Shown: positions 37,478 through 45,864 of the stretch, piece by piece | Layout: the number at the start of each line of letters is the position of its first letter | How positions within the stretch are numbered: position 1 is the stretch's first letter | Source: Burkholderia sp. lig30 | GTDB lineage: Bacteria > Pseudomonadota > Gammaproteobacteria > Burkholderiales > Burkholderiaceae | Reading direction: 5' to 3' | DNA: 64,000 nucleotides | Assembly: GCF_000687455.2 (NCBI RefSeq) | Contig: NZ_JGVW01000057.1 | Location: forward strand, 1-64,000 | Position numbers and translations under genes: made by a program | The notes under the pieces: model-generated | Told to the model about the DNA's origin: nothing | The model's database searches: none | The model's input: the letters and a program-made list of their open reading frames with translations, nothing else

Positions 37478-37524
37478 TTGATCATTTCATCAAATCCGCG
37501 AAAACGCGTTGCTCAGATGATGAA
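37478..37524 (+). promoter_or_regulatory. Upstream activator sites for the sigma-54 activator
   Basis: TTGATCATTTCATCAA (37478-37493) is an imperfect inverted repeat with TTGAT/ATCAA ends. A related TTGCTCAGATGATGAA lies at 37509-37524, matching it at 11 of 16 positions. Their centres are 31 bp apart (three helical turns), and they lie about 145-190 bp upstream of the -24 element, the usual geometry for paired DmpR/XylR sites. Confidence 0.6.
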
Positions 37525-37666
37525 AAGCCAAGGCAGATCAAGGATTTGTTCCGCTCGATCAGGCGCGATTTCCGTTCTGGTTAACCTCCGTTGTGCGGAC
37601 TGGACGCGAACTTTGTCTCAGTGCTTTCCCTGAATTATCGAGATTTTTTCGGAGATCGATCCGGCG

Positions 37667-37682
37667 TGGCACGGTTGGTGCA
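37667..37682 (+). promoter_or_regulatory. Sigma-54 (-24/-12) promoter of the phenol operon
   Basis: TGGCACGGTTGGTGCA matches the RpoN consensus TGGCACGnnnnTTGCW at all but one position, with GG and GC ten bases apart. Transcription should begin about 12 bases downstream, just before the ribosome site of the first phenol hydroxylase gene. Confidence 0.88.
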
Positions 37683-37713
37683 TTGAAGTGCGGGCATGGA
37701 GGAGACATCGATC

Positions 37714-37944
37714 ATGTGCCGACAGACAACAGGCATTCACCCGTTCGATCCGAACCGCAAGTTCGTCAGAGTGACCGGCGTCAACAGTCGAGGATTCGTC
37801 GAATTCGAATTTTCGGTCGGCGTGCCGGACATGTTCGTCGAACTGGCGCTGCCCGCCGTCGCGTTCGACGCGTTCTGCATCGCGCAGGACGTCGTGCGGC
37901 TGGAGGGCGAAACCGAACCCACGACCATCAGGAGCAAGCAGTGA
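37714..37944 (+). CDS. dmpK: Phenol hydroxylase assembly subunit (DmpK/PhK)
   Basis: The start at ATG 37714 is chosen because GGAGGAG, which an upstream ATG (37696) would translate, is the ribosome site. The 76-residue protein (FDPNRKFVRVTGVNSRGFVEFEF) matches the small DmpK/PoxA-type subunit. It is not needed for catalysis but helps insert iron into the oxygenase. First gene of the operon, and its stop overlaps the start of the next gene (GTGA). Confidence 0.88.
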   Translation: MCRQTTGIHPFDPNRKFVRVTGVNSRGFVEFEFSVGVPDMFVELALPAVAFDAFCIAQDVVRLEGETEPTTIRSKQ

Positions 37945-38936
37945 CCATCGATCTGAAGACAGTCGACATCAAGCCCCTGCGGCATACCTATGCGCAGGTC
38001 GCGAAGCACATCGGCGGCGACAAGACGGCTTCGCGGTATCAGGAAGGCATGATGGGCGGGCAACCCGAAGCGAACTTCCACTACCGTCCGACCTGGGACC
38101 CGGATCACCAGATCTTCGACACGTCGCGCACGGCGATCCGCATGGCGAGCTGGTACGCGTTGAAGGACCCGCGCCAGTTCTACTACGCGTCGTGGACGAC
38201 GGCCCGAGCACGCCAGCAGGACACGATGGAATCGAATTTCGATTTCGTCGAATCGCGCCGGATGATCGACCTGATGCCGGAGAACGTCGCGAAGCACGCG
38301 CTCGACGTGCTGGTGCCGCTGCGCCACGCCGCGTGGGGCGCGAACATGAACAACGCGCAGATCTGCTCGCTCGGCTACGGCACGGCGTTCACCGGGCCCG
38401 CGATGTTCCACGCGATGGACAACCTCGGCGTCGCGCAATACCTGACGCGCCTCGCGCTGTCCATGGCCGGCCCCGACGCGCTCGACGACGCCAAGGCCGC
38501 TTGGCTGTCGGACCCGGCATGGCAGCCGCTGCGCCACTATGTGGAGGACGCGCTGGTCGTCGACGATCCGGTCGAGCTGTTCGTCGCGCAGAACCTCGCG
38601 CTCGACGGCCTGCTGTATCCGCTCGTCTACGACCGCTTCGTCGACGAACGGATCGCGATCGGCGGCGGCTCCGCCGTCGCGATGCTCACCGCCTTCATGC
38701 CCGAGTGGCACGACGAGTCGAATCGCTGGGTCGACGCCGTCGTGAAGACGATGGCGGCCGAATCCGACGACAACCGCGCGCTGCTCGTGCGCTGGACGCA
38801 CGACTGGGCGGCGCGCGCGGACGCGGCGCTGCGGCCGGTGGCGGACCTCGCGTTCCCGGACGCCGCACATGCGGTGCTCGACGAAGTGCGCGAACAGTTC
38901 CACGCGCGACTCGCGAAGCTCGGCATCGCGATCTGA
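37941..38936 (+). CDS. dmpL: Phenol hydroxylase oxygenase beta subunit (DmpL)
   Basis: The 331-residue protein starts at a GTG that overlaps the dmpK stop, behind AGGAGCAAGC. It belongs to the ferritin-like beta subunits of bacterial multicomponent monooxygenases (RRMIDLMPENVAKHALDV, RHAAWGANMNNAQ). The fold resembles that of the alpha subunit but the iron-binding E-x-x-H pairs are missing, as is usual. It forms the (alpha-beta-gamma)2 hydroxylase with DmpN and DmpO. Confidence 0.92.
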   Translation: MTIDLKTVDIKPLRHTYAQVAKHIGGDKTASRYQEGMMGGQPEANFHYRPTWDPDHQIFDTSRTAIRMASWYALKDPRQFYYASWTTARARQQDTMESNFDFVESRRMIDLMPENVAKHALDVLVPLRHAAWGANMNNAQICSLGYGTAFTGPAMFHAMDNLGVAQYLTRLALSMAGPDALDDAKAAWLSDPAWQPLRHYVEDALVVDDPVELFVAQNLALDGLLYPLVYDRFVDERIAIGGGSAVAMLTAFMPEWHDESNRWVDAVVKTMAAESDDNRALLVRWTHDWAARADAALRPVADLAFPDAAHAVLDEVREQFHARLAKLGIAI

Positions 38937-38970
38937 CGCCGGACCTCCACCCTTAACCGAAGGAAACCGC

Positions 38971-39240
38971 ATGTCCAACGTATTCATCGCCTTTCAGGCC
39001 AATGAGGAGTCCAGACCAATCGTCGAGGCCATTCTCGCCGACAACCCGGACGCGGTGGCCGTCGAGTCGCCCGGCATGGTCAAGATCGACGCGCCGGGGC
39101 AGCTGACGATCCGCCGCCAGACGATCGAGGAACTGACCGGCGCGCGCTTCGACCTGCAGCAGCTGCATGTGACCCTGATCACGCTGTCGGGCCACATCGA
39201 CGAAGACGACGATCAGTTCACGCTGAGCTGGAAGCACTGA
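38971..39240 (+). CDS. dmpM: Phenol hydroxylase effector/coupling protein (DmpM)
   Basis: The 89-residue protein (MSNVFIAFQANEESRPIVEA start, RFDLQQLHVTLITLSGHID) is a MmoB/DmpM-family regulator without cofactor. It binds the hydroxylase and couples electron transfer to substrate turnover. An AAGGAAA ribosome site lies just before the ATG. Gaps of 34 and 39 bases separate it from dmpL and dmpN. Confidence 0.94.
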   Translation: MSNVFIAFQANEESRPIVEAILADNPDAVAVESPGMVKIDAPGQLTIRRQTIEELTGARFDLQQLHVTLITLSGHIDEDDDQFTLSWKH

Positions 39241-39279
39241 ACGCGGCGCATCGCGCACCCAACAAGACAGGAGACACGC

Positions 39280-40830
39280 ATGGACACGCCAACGCTGAAG
39301 AAAAAGCTCGGCCTGAAGGAGCGCTACGCCGCGATGACGCGCGGCCTGGGCTGGGAGACGACCTACCAGCCGATGGACAAGGTCTTTCCGTACGACCGCT
39401 ACGAAGGCATCAAGATTCACGACTGGGACAAGTGGGTGGACCCGTTCCGCCTGACGATGGATGCGTACTGGAAATACCAGGGCGAGAAGGAGAAAAAACT
39501 CTACGCGGTGATCGACGCGTTCACGCAGAACAACGCGTTCCTCGGCGTGACGGACGCGCGCTACATCAACGCGCTCAAGCTGTTCCTGCAGGGCGTGACG
39601 CCGCTCGAATACCTGGCGCACCGCGGCTTCGCGCACGTCGGCCGGCACTTCACCGGCGAAGGCGCGCGCGTGGCGTGCCAGATGCAGTCGATCGACGAGC
39701 TGCGGCATTACCAGACCGAAACGCATGCGCTGTCGACGTACAACAAGTTCTTCAACGGACTGCATCATTCGAACCACTGGTTCGACCGCGTCTGGTATCT
39801 GTCGGTGCCGAAATCCTTCTTCGAGGATGCGTACTCGTCCGGTCCGTTCGAATTCCTCACCGCGGTGAGCTTCTCGTTCGAATACGTGCTGACGAACCTG
39901 CTGTTCGTGCCGTTCATGTCGGGCGCCGCGTACAACGGCGACATGTCGACGGTCACGTTCGGCTTTTCCGCGCAGTCGGACGAATCGCGCCACATGACGC
40001 TCGGCATCGAGTGCATCAAGTTCATGCTCGAGCAGGACCCGGGCAACGTGCCGATCGTGCAGGGCTGGATCGACAAGTGGTTCTGGCGCGGCTACCGCCT
40101 GCTGACGCTCGTCGCGATGATGATGGACTACATGCAGCCGAAGCGCGTGATGAGCTGGCGCGAAGCGTGGGAGATGTACGCCGAGCAGAACGGCGGCGCG
40201 CTCTTCAAGGATCTGGCGCGCTACGGCATTCGCGAGCCGAAGGGCTGGAAGGACGCGTGCGAAGGCAAGGACCACATCAGCCATCAGGCATGGGCCACCT
40301 TCTACAGCTTCAATGCCGCCGCGCCGTTCCATACCTGGATGCCGCAGGACGACGAGATGGCCTGGCTGTCCGCGAAGTATCCGGAGTCGTTCGACACGCT
40401 CTACCGTCCGCGCTTCGAATACTGGCGCGAGCAGGCTGACAAGGGCAATCGCTTCTACGTGAAGACGCTGCCGATGCTGTGCCAGACCTGCCAGGTCCCG
40501 ATGCTGTTCACCGAGCCAGGCGACGCGACGAAGATCGGCGCGCGCGAATCGACGTATCTCGGCAACAAGTTCCACTTCTGCAGCGATCACTGCAAGGGCA
40601 TTTTCGACCACGAGCCGCAGAAGTACGTACAGGCGTGGCTGCCGGTCCATCAGATCTACCAGGGCAACTGCTTCAAACCTGGTGTCGATCCGACGGCCGA
40701 AGGCTTCGATCCGCTCGCCGCGGTGCTCGATTACTACGAGGTGGAACCCGGCCGCGACGCGATGGACTTCGAAGGCTCGGAAGACCAGAAGAACTTCGCG
40801 GCGTGGCGCGGCCAGGCCACCCGAAACTGA
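39280..40830 (+). CDS. dmpN: Phenol hydroxylase oxygenase alpha subunit, di-iron (DmpN)
   Basis: The 516-residue catalytic subunit carries both D-E-x-R-H iron motifs of soluble di-iron monooxygenases: SIDELRHYQ (about 140) and QSDESRHMTLG (about 235). A C-terminal YHS zinc domain supplies CQTCQ and HFCSDHC (about 400-445). It inserts one oxygen atom of O2 into phenol and methylphenols to give catechols. Length agrees with DmpN/TomA3-type proteins. The three 49-bp palindromic repeats begin 5 bases after its stop, before the gene for the gamma subunit. Confidence 0.96.
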   Translation: MDTPTLKKKLGLKERYAAMTRGLGWETTYQPMDKVFPYDRYEGIKIHDWDKWVDPFRLTMDAYWKYQGEKEKKLYAVIDAFTQNNAFLGVTDARYINALKLFLQGVTPLEYLAHRGFAHVGRHFTGEGARVACQMQSIDELRHYQTETHALSTYNKFFNGLHHSNHWFDRVWYLSVPKSFFEDAYSSGPFEFLTAVSFSFEYVLTNLLFVPFMSGAAYNGDMSTVTFGFSAQSDESRHMTLGIECIKFMLEQDPGNVPIVQGWIDKWFWRGYRLLTLVAMMMDYMQPKRVMSWREAWEMYAEQNGGALFKDLARYGIREPKGWKDACEGKDHISHQAWATFYSFNAAAPFHTWMPQDDEMAWLSAKYPESFDTLYRPRFEYWREQADKGNRFYVKTLPMLCQTCQVPMLFTEPGDATKIGARESTYLGNKFHFCSDHCKGIFDHEPQKYVQAWLPVHQIYQGNCFKPGVDPTAEGFDPLAAVLDYYEVEPGRDAMDFEGSEDQKNFAAWRGQATRN

Positions 40831-40834
40831 TTCG

Positions 40835-40981
40835 CAACCTTGTATGGGGCCGGTGTGAGCGCTAAAGCATCAACGCCGGCCGACAACTTTGTATGGAGCC
40901 CGCGTAAGCGCTAAAGCGCTAACGCAGGCCGACAACCTTGTATGGGGCTGGCGTAAGCGCTAAAGCGCTAACGCCAGTCGA
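40835..40981. repeat. Three tandem 49-bp palindromic repeats inside the phenol operon
   Basis: Units run 40835-40883, 40884-40932 and 40933-40981 with an exact 49-bp period. Each has a TTGTATGG segment followed by an inverted repeat around AGCGCTAAAGC; in unit 3 the arms CTGGCGT and ACGCCAG enclose the nested AAGCGCTAAAGCGCTA core. Arm changes are often compensated: unit 3 CTGGC pairs with GCCAG, unit 1 CCGG with CCGG. Transcribed, they would form three strong hairpins between dmpN and dmpO. They resemble REP/BOX-type intergenic palindromes. There are no spacers, so this is not a CRISPR array. Confidence 0.93.
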
Positions 40982-40993
40982 CAGGAGACAACC

Positions 40994-41350
40994 ATGACCG
41001 TCGTCGCGCTCAAACCCTACGACTTTCCGCTGATGGACACGGTGGAGAAATTCCCCGCGCCGCTGCTCTATGTGCTCTGGGAAGGCCACCTGATGTTTCC
41101 GGCGCCGTTTTGCCTGCCGCTGCCGCCGGACACGCCGTTCGGCGCGCTGGCCGCGCAGATTCTGCCGCCGATCTACGGCTATCACCCGGACTTCGCGAAG
41201 ATCGACTGGGATCGCGTGCAGTGGTTCAAGAGCGGCGAGCCCTGGACGCCCGACGCCACGAAGTCCCTCGCGGAAAACGGCCTGGGGCACAAGGACCTGA
41301 TCAGCTTCCGGACGCCGGGCCTCGACGGCATCGCCGGCTCGCGAAGCTGA
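40994..41350 (+). CDS. dmpO: Phenol hydroxylase oxygenase gamma subunit (DmpO)
   Basis: The 118-residue protein (TVVALKPYDFPLMDTVEKFP start, HPDFAKIDWDRVQW) matches the small DmpO/TomA4 subunit that caps the hydroxylase. Its GGAGACAACC ribosome site lies directly after the third palindromic repeat, so ribosome loading here may depend on how those hairpins fold. Confidence 0.93.
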   Translation: MTVVALKPYDFPLMDTVEKFPAPLLYVLWEGHLMFPAPFCLPLPPDTPFGALAAQILPPIYGYHPDFAKIDWDRVQWFKSGEPWTPDATKSLAENGLGHKDLISFRTPGLDGIAGSRS

Positions 41351-41417
41351 ACGACATGCGTGCGGCCCCCGGCTGCCTGCGTGCAGCCGGGGATTGCGGA
41401 AAGACGAGCGAACCATC

Positions 41418-42482
41418 ATGAGCCATCAACTTACCATCGAGCCGCTCGGCGCGACGATCGAGGTCGAGGAAGGGCAGACCGTTCTCGACGCGGCGCTGCG
41501 CCAGGGCATCTACATTCCTCACGCGTGCGGCCACGGCCTGTGCGGAACCTGCAAGGTCGCGATTGTCGACGGCGAAGTCGACCTGGGCGACGCCAATCCG
41601 TTCGCGCTGATGGACTTCGAGCGCGAAGAAGGCAAGGCGCTCGCGTGCTGCGCAACCTTGCTCGCGGACACCACGCTCGAGGCCGACGTCGACGAGGACC
41701 CGGACGCTGAGATCATCCCGGTCAAGGATTTCGACGCGGAGGTCACGCGTATCGAACAGCTGACGCCGACCATCAAGTCGATCCGCCTGCGGCTCGCGCA
41801 GCCGCTGCATTTCCAGGCGGGCCAGTACGTGCAGGTCGGGATTCCCGAACTGGGACAGACGCGCGCGTTCTCGATCGCGAACGCGCCGGGCGACGTCGCG
41901 GCCGCGAACGAGATCGAGCTCAACGTCCGCCAGGTGCCGGGCGGCGCCGGCACGGGCTATCTGCACGAGAAGCTCGCGGTCGGCGACCGCCTGCATGTGT
42001 CGGGGCCGTACGGACGCTTCTTCGTGCGCCGCTCGGCCGGCCTGCCGATGATCTTCATGGCCGGCGGCTCGGGGTTGTCGAGCCCACGCTCGATGATCCT
42101 CGACCTGCTGGAAAGCGGCGTCACCACGCCGATCACGCTGGTCTACGGGCAGCGCAACGCGAAGGAGCTTTACTACGACGACGAATTCCGCGCGCTGAGC
42201 GAGCGCCATCCGAATTTCACGTACGTGCCGGCACTGTCGGAAGGTGCGGCCGAATCGGATCGCGCGGTCGCGCAAGGGTTCGTCCACGACGTCGCGAAAG
42301 CGCATTTCGACAACGACTTCTCGGGGCATCAGGCGTATCTGTGCGGGCCGCCGGCAATGATCGACGCGTGCATCACGGCACTGATGCAAGGCCGCCTGTT
42401 CGAGCGCGACATCTACCACGAGAAGTTCATCTCGGCAGCGGACGTGCAGCAGGTCCGCAGCCCGTTGTTCCGGCGGGTGTGA
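41418..42482 (+). CDS. dmpP: Phenol hydroxylase reductase (DmpP)
   Basis: The 354-residue protein has an N-terminal plant-type [2Fe-2S] ferredoxin domain (Cys ligands in CGHGLCGTCK, the fourth in LACCATL), then an FAD domain (RAFSIANAPG) and an NAD domain (IFMAGGSGLSSPRSMI, CGPPAMIDA). It passes electrons from NADH to the di-iron centre of DmpN. Start ATG 41418 is chosen over an in-frame upstream ATG (41394) because MSHQLTIEPLG is the family N-terminus. Confidence 0.95.
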   Translation: MSHQLTIEPLGATIEVEEGQTVLDAALRQGIYIPHACGHGLCGTCKVAIVDGEVDLGDANPFALMDFEREEGKALACCATLLADTTLEADVDEDPDAEIIPVKDFDAEVTRIEQLTPTIKSIRLRLAQPLHFQAGQYVQVGIPELGQTRAFSIANAPGDVAAANEIELNVRQVPGGAGTGYLHEKLAVGDRLHVSGPYGRFFVRRSAGLPMIFMAGGSGLSSPRSMILDLLESGVTTPITLVYGQRNAKELYYDDEFRALSERHPNFTYVPALSEGAAESDRAVAQGFVHDVAKAHFDNDFSGHQAYLCGPPAMIDACITALMQGRLFERDIYHEKFISAADVQQVRSPLFRRV

Positions 42483-42483
42483 C

Positions 42484-42840
42484 ATGGGATCGGCCGGGGG
42501 GAAGGTCACGGTGACGATCGTGCAGACCGACGAGCGCTTTTCGTGCGCGGCCGGCGAATCGCTGCTCGCCGGGATGGCGAAGCTCGGCCGGCGCGGCATT
42601 CCGGTCGGCTGCCTGAACGGCGGGTGCGGCGTCTGCAAGGTTCGCGTGCTGCGCGGCGAGATCCGCAAGCTCGGCCCCGTCAGCCGCGCACACGTGAGCG
42701 CCGACGAGGAGTGCGCGGGCTACTCGCTCGCGTGCCGTGTCGCGCCGGAGGGCGACGTCGAACTGGAGGTGGCCGGCAAGCTGCAAAAGCCGTTTCTTTG
42801 CGGGGCGGCCCACGGGGCGGCACCGCTTTTCAAAAAGTAA
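42484..42840 (+). CDS. dmpQ: Chloroplast-type ferredoxin (DmpQ/XylT-like)
   Basis: This 118-residue protein carries the plant-type [2Fe-2S] ligands [10 protein letters not shown] (three Cys) and a late Cys in SLACRV. DmpQ and XylT ferredoxins re-reduce the iron of catechol 2,3-dioxygenase after it is oxidised by substituted catechols. Its place one base after dmpP and 17 bases before the dioxygenase gene is exactly that of dmpQ. A C-terminal Ala/Gly tail with one extra Cys follows. Confidence 0.9.
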   Translation: MGSAGGKVTVTIVQTDERFSCAAGESLLAGMAKLGRRGIPVGCLNGGCGVCKVRVLRGEIRKLGPVSRAHVSADEECAGYSLACRVAPEGDVELEVAGKLQKPFLCGAAHGAAPLFKK

Positions 42841-42857
42841 CCAGGAGGAGACACATC

Positions 42858-43802
42858 ATGGGTGTGATGCGGATAGGGCACGCCAGCCTGAAAGTGATGG
42901 ACATGGAGGCGGCGCTTCGACATTACCAGCGCGTGCTCGGCATGCAGGAGACGATGCGCGACGCGGAGGGCAACGTCTACCTGAAGTGCTGGGACGAGTG
43001 GGACAAGTATTCGCTGATCCTGAGCCAGTCCGATCAGGCGGGCCTGAAGCACGTCGCGTACAAGGTGGAAAGCGACGCCGATCTCGACGCGCTGCAAAAG
43101 CGTATCGAGGCATACGGCATCGCGACCACGATGTTGCCGGAAGGCGCATTGCCCGCGGTGGGGCGCCAGCTGCGATTCGCGTTGCCGAGCGGGCACGAGA
43201 TGCGCCTTTACGCGAAGAAGGAACTGGTCGGCACGGCGGTCGGCTCGCTGAACCCGGACCCGTGGCCGGACGACGTCCCGGGCTCGGCGGTGCACTGGCT
43301 CGATCATTGCCTGCTGATGTGCGAGCTGAATCCGGAGGCGGGCGTGAACCGCGTCGAGGAGAACACCCGCTTCATGGCCGAATGCCTCGATTTCCATCTG
43401 GCCGAGCAGGTGATGGTCGGACCGGACAACACGGTCCAGGCGGCGACCTGGATGTTCCGCAGCACGACGCCGCACGACATCGCGTTCGTCGGCGGCCCGA
43501 CCAACGGTCTTCATCACATCGCGTTCTTCCTCGACGACTGGGCCGACGTGCTGAAGTCGGCCGACGTGATGGCGAAGAACAAGGTGAAGATCGACGTCGC
43601 GCCGACGCGGCACGGCATCACGCGCGGCACGACGATCTATTTCTTCGATCCGAGCGGCAACCGCAACGAGACGTTTGCGGGCCTCGGCTATCTCGCGCAG
43701 CCCGACCGCCCCGTCACGACATGGACCGAGGAGGAGCTGGGGCGCGGCATCTTCTTCCACTCCGGTGAGCTCAACGAGGCCTTCACCACGGTGTACACCT
43801 GA
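42858..43802 (+). CDS. dmpB: Catechol 2,3-dioxygenase
   Basis: The 314-residue extradiol dioxygenase has two glyoxalase-fold halves. Fe(II) ligands are the His in VHWLDHCL (about 150), the His in GLHHIAFF (about 215) and the Glu in GNRNETF (about 267). It opens catechol next to the diol to give yellow 2-hydroxymuconic semialdehyde. An AGGAGGAG ribosome site lies just before the ATG. The frame is open far upstream but that overlaps the ferredoxin gene. Confidence 0.96.
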   Translation: MGVMRIGHASLKVMDMEAALRHYQRVLGMQETMRDAEGNVYLKCWDEWDKYSLILSQSDQAGLKHVAYKVESDADLDALQKRIEAYGIATTMLPEGALPAVGRQLRFALPSGHEMRLYAKKELVGTAVGSLNPDPWPDDVPGSAVHWLDHCLLMCELNPEAGVNRVEENTRFMAECLDFHLAEQVMVGPDNTVQAATWMFRSTTPHDIAFVGGPTNGLHHIAFFLDDWADVLKSADVMAKNKVKIDVAPTRHGITRGTTIYFFDPSGNRNETFAGLGYLAQPDRPVTTWTEEELGRGIFFHSGELNEAFTTVYT

Positions 43803-43822
43803 TCGAAAAGGAGCAAGAGGTC

Positions 43823-44272
43823 ATGACACGGAACGACGGCGCGATGAGCGTCGAGACCCGCGTGATCGACTGGCCCGCGGCCTCCCGTCTCGCGCAGGCC
43901 GCGGCACGGGAGGCCGAGCGGCTCGGCGTGCGCGTGAACGTCGCGGTGGTCGACGCGTCGGGCGTGCTGGCGGCGTTCGTCCGGATGCCCGGCGCACCGC
44001 TGCATTCGATCGACATCGCGATCGACAAGGCGTACACGGCGGCGAGCTTCGGCTTGCCGACCGGACGCTGGCACGAGGTGCTGGCCGGTCATTCGGACGC
44101 GGTGCGGCAGGGCCTGGTGCTGCGTCCACGCTTCGTCGCGTTCGGCGGCGGCCTGCCGATCGTCGAGGGTGGCCGGGTAATCGGCGCCGTCGGCGTGTCG
44201 GGCGGCAGCGAAGCCGAGGACGAAGCGTGCGCGCGCGCAGGACTCGACGCGACCGGTCTCGCGGGGCCGTGA
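43823..44272 (+). CDS. GlcG/HbpS (DUF336) family protein
   Basis: The 149-residue protein starts near a GGAGCAAGAGG site and has the GlcG/HbpS pattern NVAVVDASGVLAAFVRMPGA, KAYTAASFG, and GGLPIVEGGRVIGAVGVSGG. Related proteins bind haem or cob(al)amin-like ligands, and relatives recur in aromatic catabolic operons with no proven role. It is placed between the ring-cleavage gene and the semialdehyde dehydrogenase gene. P. putida CF600 dmp has no such gene at this place. Function here is unknown; a redox or iron protective role for the dioxygenase is a guess. Confidence 0.83.
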   Translation: MTRNDGAMSVETRVIDWPAASRLAQAAAREAERLGVRVNVAVVDASGVLAAFVRMPGAPLHSIDIAIDKAYTAASFGLPTGRWHEVLAGHSDAVRQGLVLRPRFVAFGGGLPIVEGGRVIGAVGVSGGSEAEDEACARAGLDATGLAGP

Positions 44273-44326
44273 GCGGCGCGGGCCAACTTCTTCAATTCAG
44301 GAACACGACAACCGGTTGAAACCATC

Positions 44327-45838
44327 ATGTACGACACAGAACCGAACGCCGCGGCACGCGGCCCATCCGGCGCCGAGCCGGGCATGCGGCACATCCTCAA
44401 TTTCATCGACGGCGCATACCGGGCCGGCGAGCGCTGGTTCGACAAGCGCTCGCCGCTCGACAACGCGCTGATCGCCCGCGTCGCCGAGGCCGGGCGCGCC
44501 GAGGTCGACGCGGCCGTGCAGGCGGCGCGCGCGGCGCTGTCCGGACCGTGGGGCGGCCTGACGGTCGCGCAGCGCACCGAGATCCTCTACGCGGTGGCCG
44601 ACGGGATCGATCGCCGCTTCGACGACTTTCTCGAAGCGGAAGTCGCCGATACCGGCAAGCCGGTGAGTCTCGCGCGACACATCGACATCCCGCGCGGCGC
44701 GGCGAACTTCAAGGTCTTCGCGGACGTCGTGAAGAACGTGCCCGGCGAAACCTTCGAAATGGCGACGCCGGACGGCGCGGGCGCGATCAACTATTCGATT
44801 CGCCGCCCGATCGGCGTCGTCGGCGTGATCTGTCCGTGGAACCTGCCGCTGCTGCTGATGACGTGGAAGGTCGGCCCGGCGCTCGCGTGTGGCAACACGG
44901 TGGTCGTGAAGCCGTCCGAGGAGACGCCGCAAACCGCCGCGCTACTCGGCGAAGTGATGAACGCGGCCGGCGTGCCGCGCGGCGTCTACAACGTGGTCCA
45001 CGGCTTCGGGCCGGCGTCCGCGGGCGAATTCCTGACCACCCATCCGGGCGTGAACGCGATCACTTTCACCGGCGAAACCCGCACCGGCGCGGCGATCATG
45101 AAGGCGGCGGCCGACGGCGCACGCCCCGTCAGCCTGGAGATGGGCGGCAAGAACGCGGCCATCGTGTTCGCCGATTGCGATTTCGACGCGGCGATCGAAG
45201 GTACGTTGCGCTCGTGCTTCGCGAATGCGGGGCAGGTCTGTCTCGGCACCGAGCGCGTCTACGTCGAGCGGCCGCTGTTCGAGCGCTTCGTCGCCGCGCT
45301 GAAGGAAGGCGCCGAACGCCTGCAGCCGGGCCGGCCGGAGGACGCCGGTACGGGGATCGGGCCGCTCATCAGCCAGGAGCATCGCCACAAGGTGCTGTCG
45401 TACTACCGCAAGGCGGCCGAGCTGGGCGCGACCGTCGTCACGGGCGGCGGCGTGCCGGACATGCCGGGCGGGTTGCGCGACGGCGCGTGGGTCCAGCCGA
45501 CGATCTGGACCGGGCTCGGCGACGATTCGCCGATCGCCCGCGAGGAGATTTTCGGGCCGTGCGCGCTCGTGATGCCGTTCGATTCGGAAACGGAGGTGAT
45601 TCGGCGCGCGAATGCGAACGAGTACGGCCTCGCGACCGCGATCTGGACCACCAACCTGGCGCGCGCGCATCGCGTCGCCGGCGCGATCGAGGTCGGCATC
45701 GCGTGGGTCAACTCGTGGTTTCTGCGCGACCTGCGCACCGCGTTCGGCGGCGCGAAGCAATCGGGCATCGGGCGCGAGGGCGGCGTGCATTCGCTCGAGT
45801 TCTATACCGAGCAGAAAAACGTCTGCATCAAGCTCTGA
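44327..45838 (+). CDS. dmpC: 2-hydroxymuconic semialdehyde dehydrogenase
   Basis: The 503-residue aldehyde dehydrogenase shows the general-base Glu in LEMGGKNAAIVF (about 268), the catalytic Cys in NAGQVCLGTERVYVE (about 303) and the cofactor-binding PWNLPLLLMTWK. It oxidises the ring-fission product to 4-oxalocrotonate with NAD+, opening the branch that continues through DmpI and DmpH. The placement within the meta-pathway cluster sets the substrate. Confidence 0.94.
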   Translation: MYDTEPNAAARGPSGAEPGMRHILNFIDGAYRAGERWFDKRSPLDNALIARVAEAGRAEVDAAVQAARAALSGPWGGLTVAQRTEILYAVADGIDRRFDDFLEAEVADTGKPVSLARHIDIPRGAANFKVFADVVKNVPGETFEMATPDGAGAINYSIRRPIGVVGVICPWNLPLLLMTWKVGPALACGNTVVVKPSEETPQTAALLGEVMNAAGVPRGVYNVVHGFGPASAGEFLTTHPGVNAITFTGETRTGAAIMKAAADGARPVSLEMGGKNAAIVFADCDFDAAIEGTLRSCFANAGQVCLGTERVYVERPLFERFVAALKEGAERLQPGRPEDAGTGIGPLISQEHRHKVLSYYRKAAELGATVVTGGGVPDMPGGLRDGAWVQPTIWTGLGDDSPIAREEIFGPCALVMPFDSETEVIRRANANEYGLATAIWTTNLARAHRVAGAIEVGIAWVNSWFLRDLRTAFGGAKQSGIGREGGVHSLEFYTEQKNVCIKL

Positions 45839-45864
45839 CAATCCGCTATTCATTTGGATGACTT

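Noticed and set aside
40835-40981. CRISPR-like repeat array
   Set aside because: The three 49-bp units are contiguous with no spacers and are internally palindromic, so this is a REP/BOX-type array.
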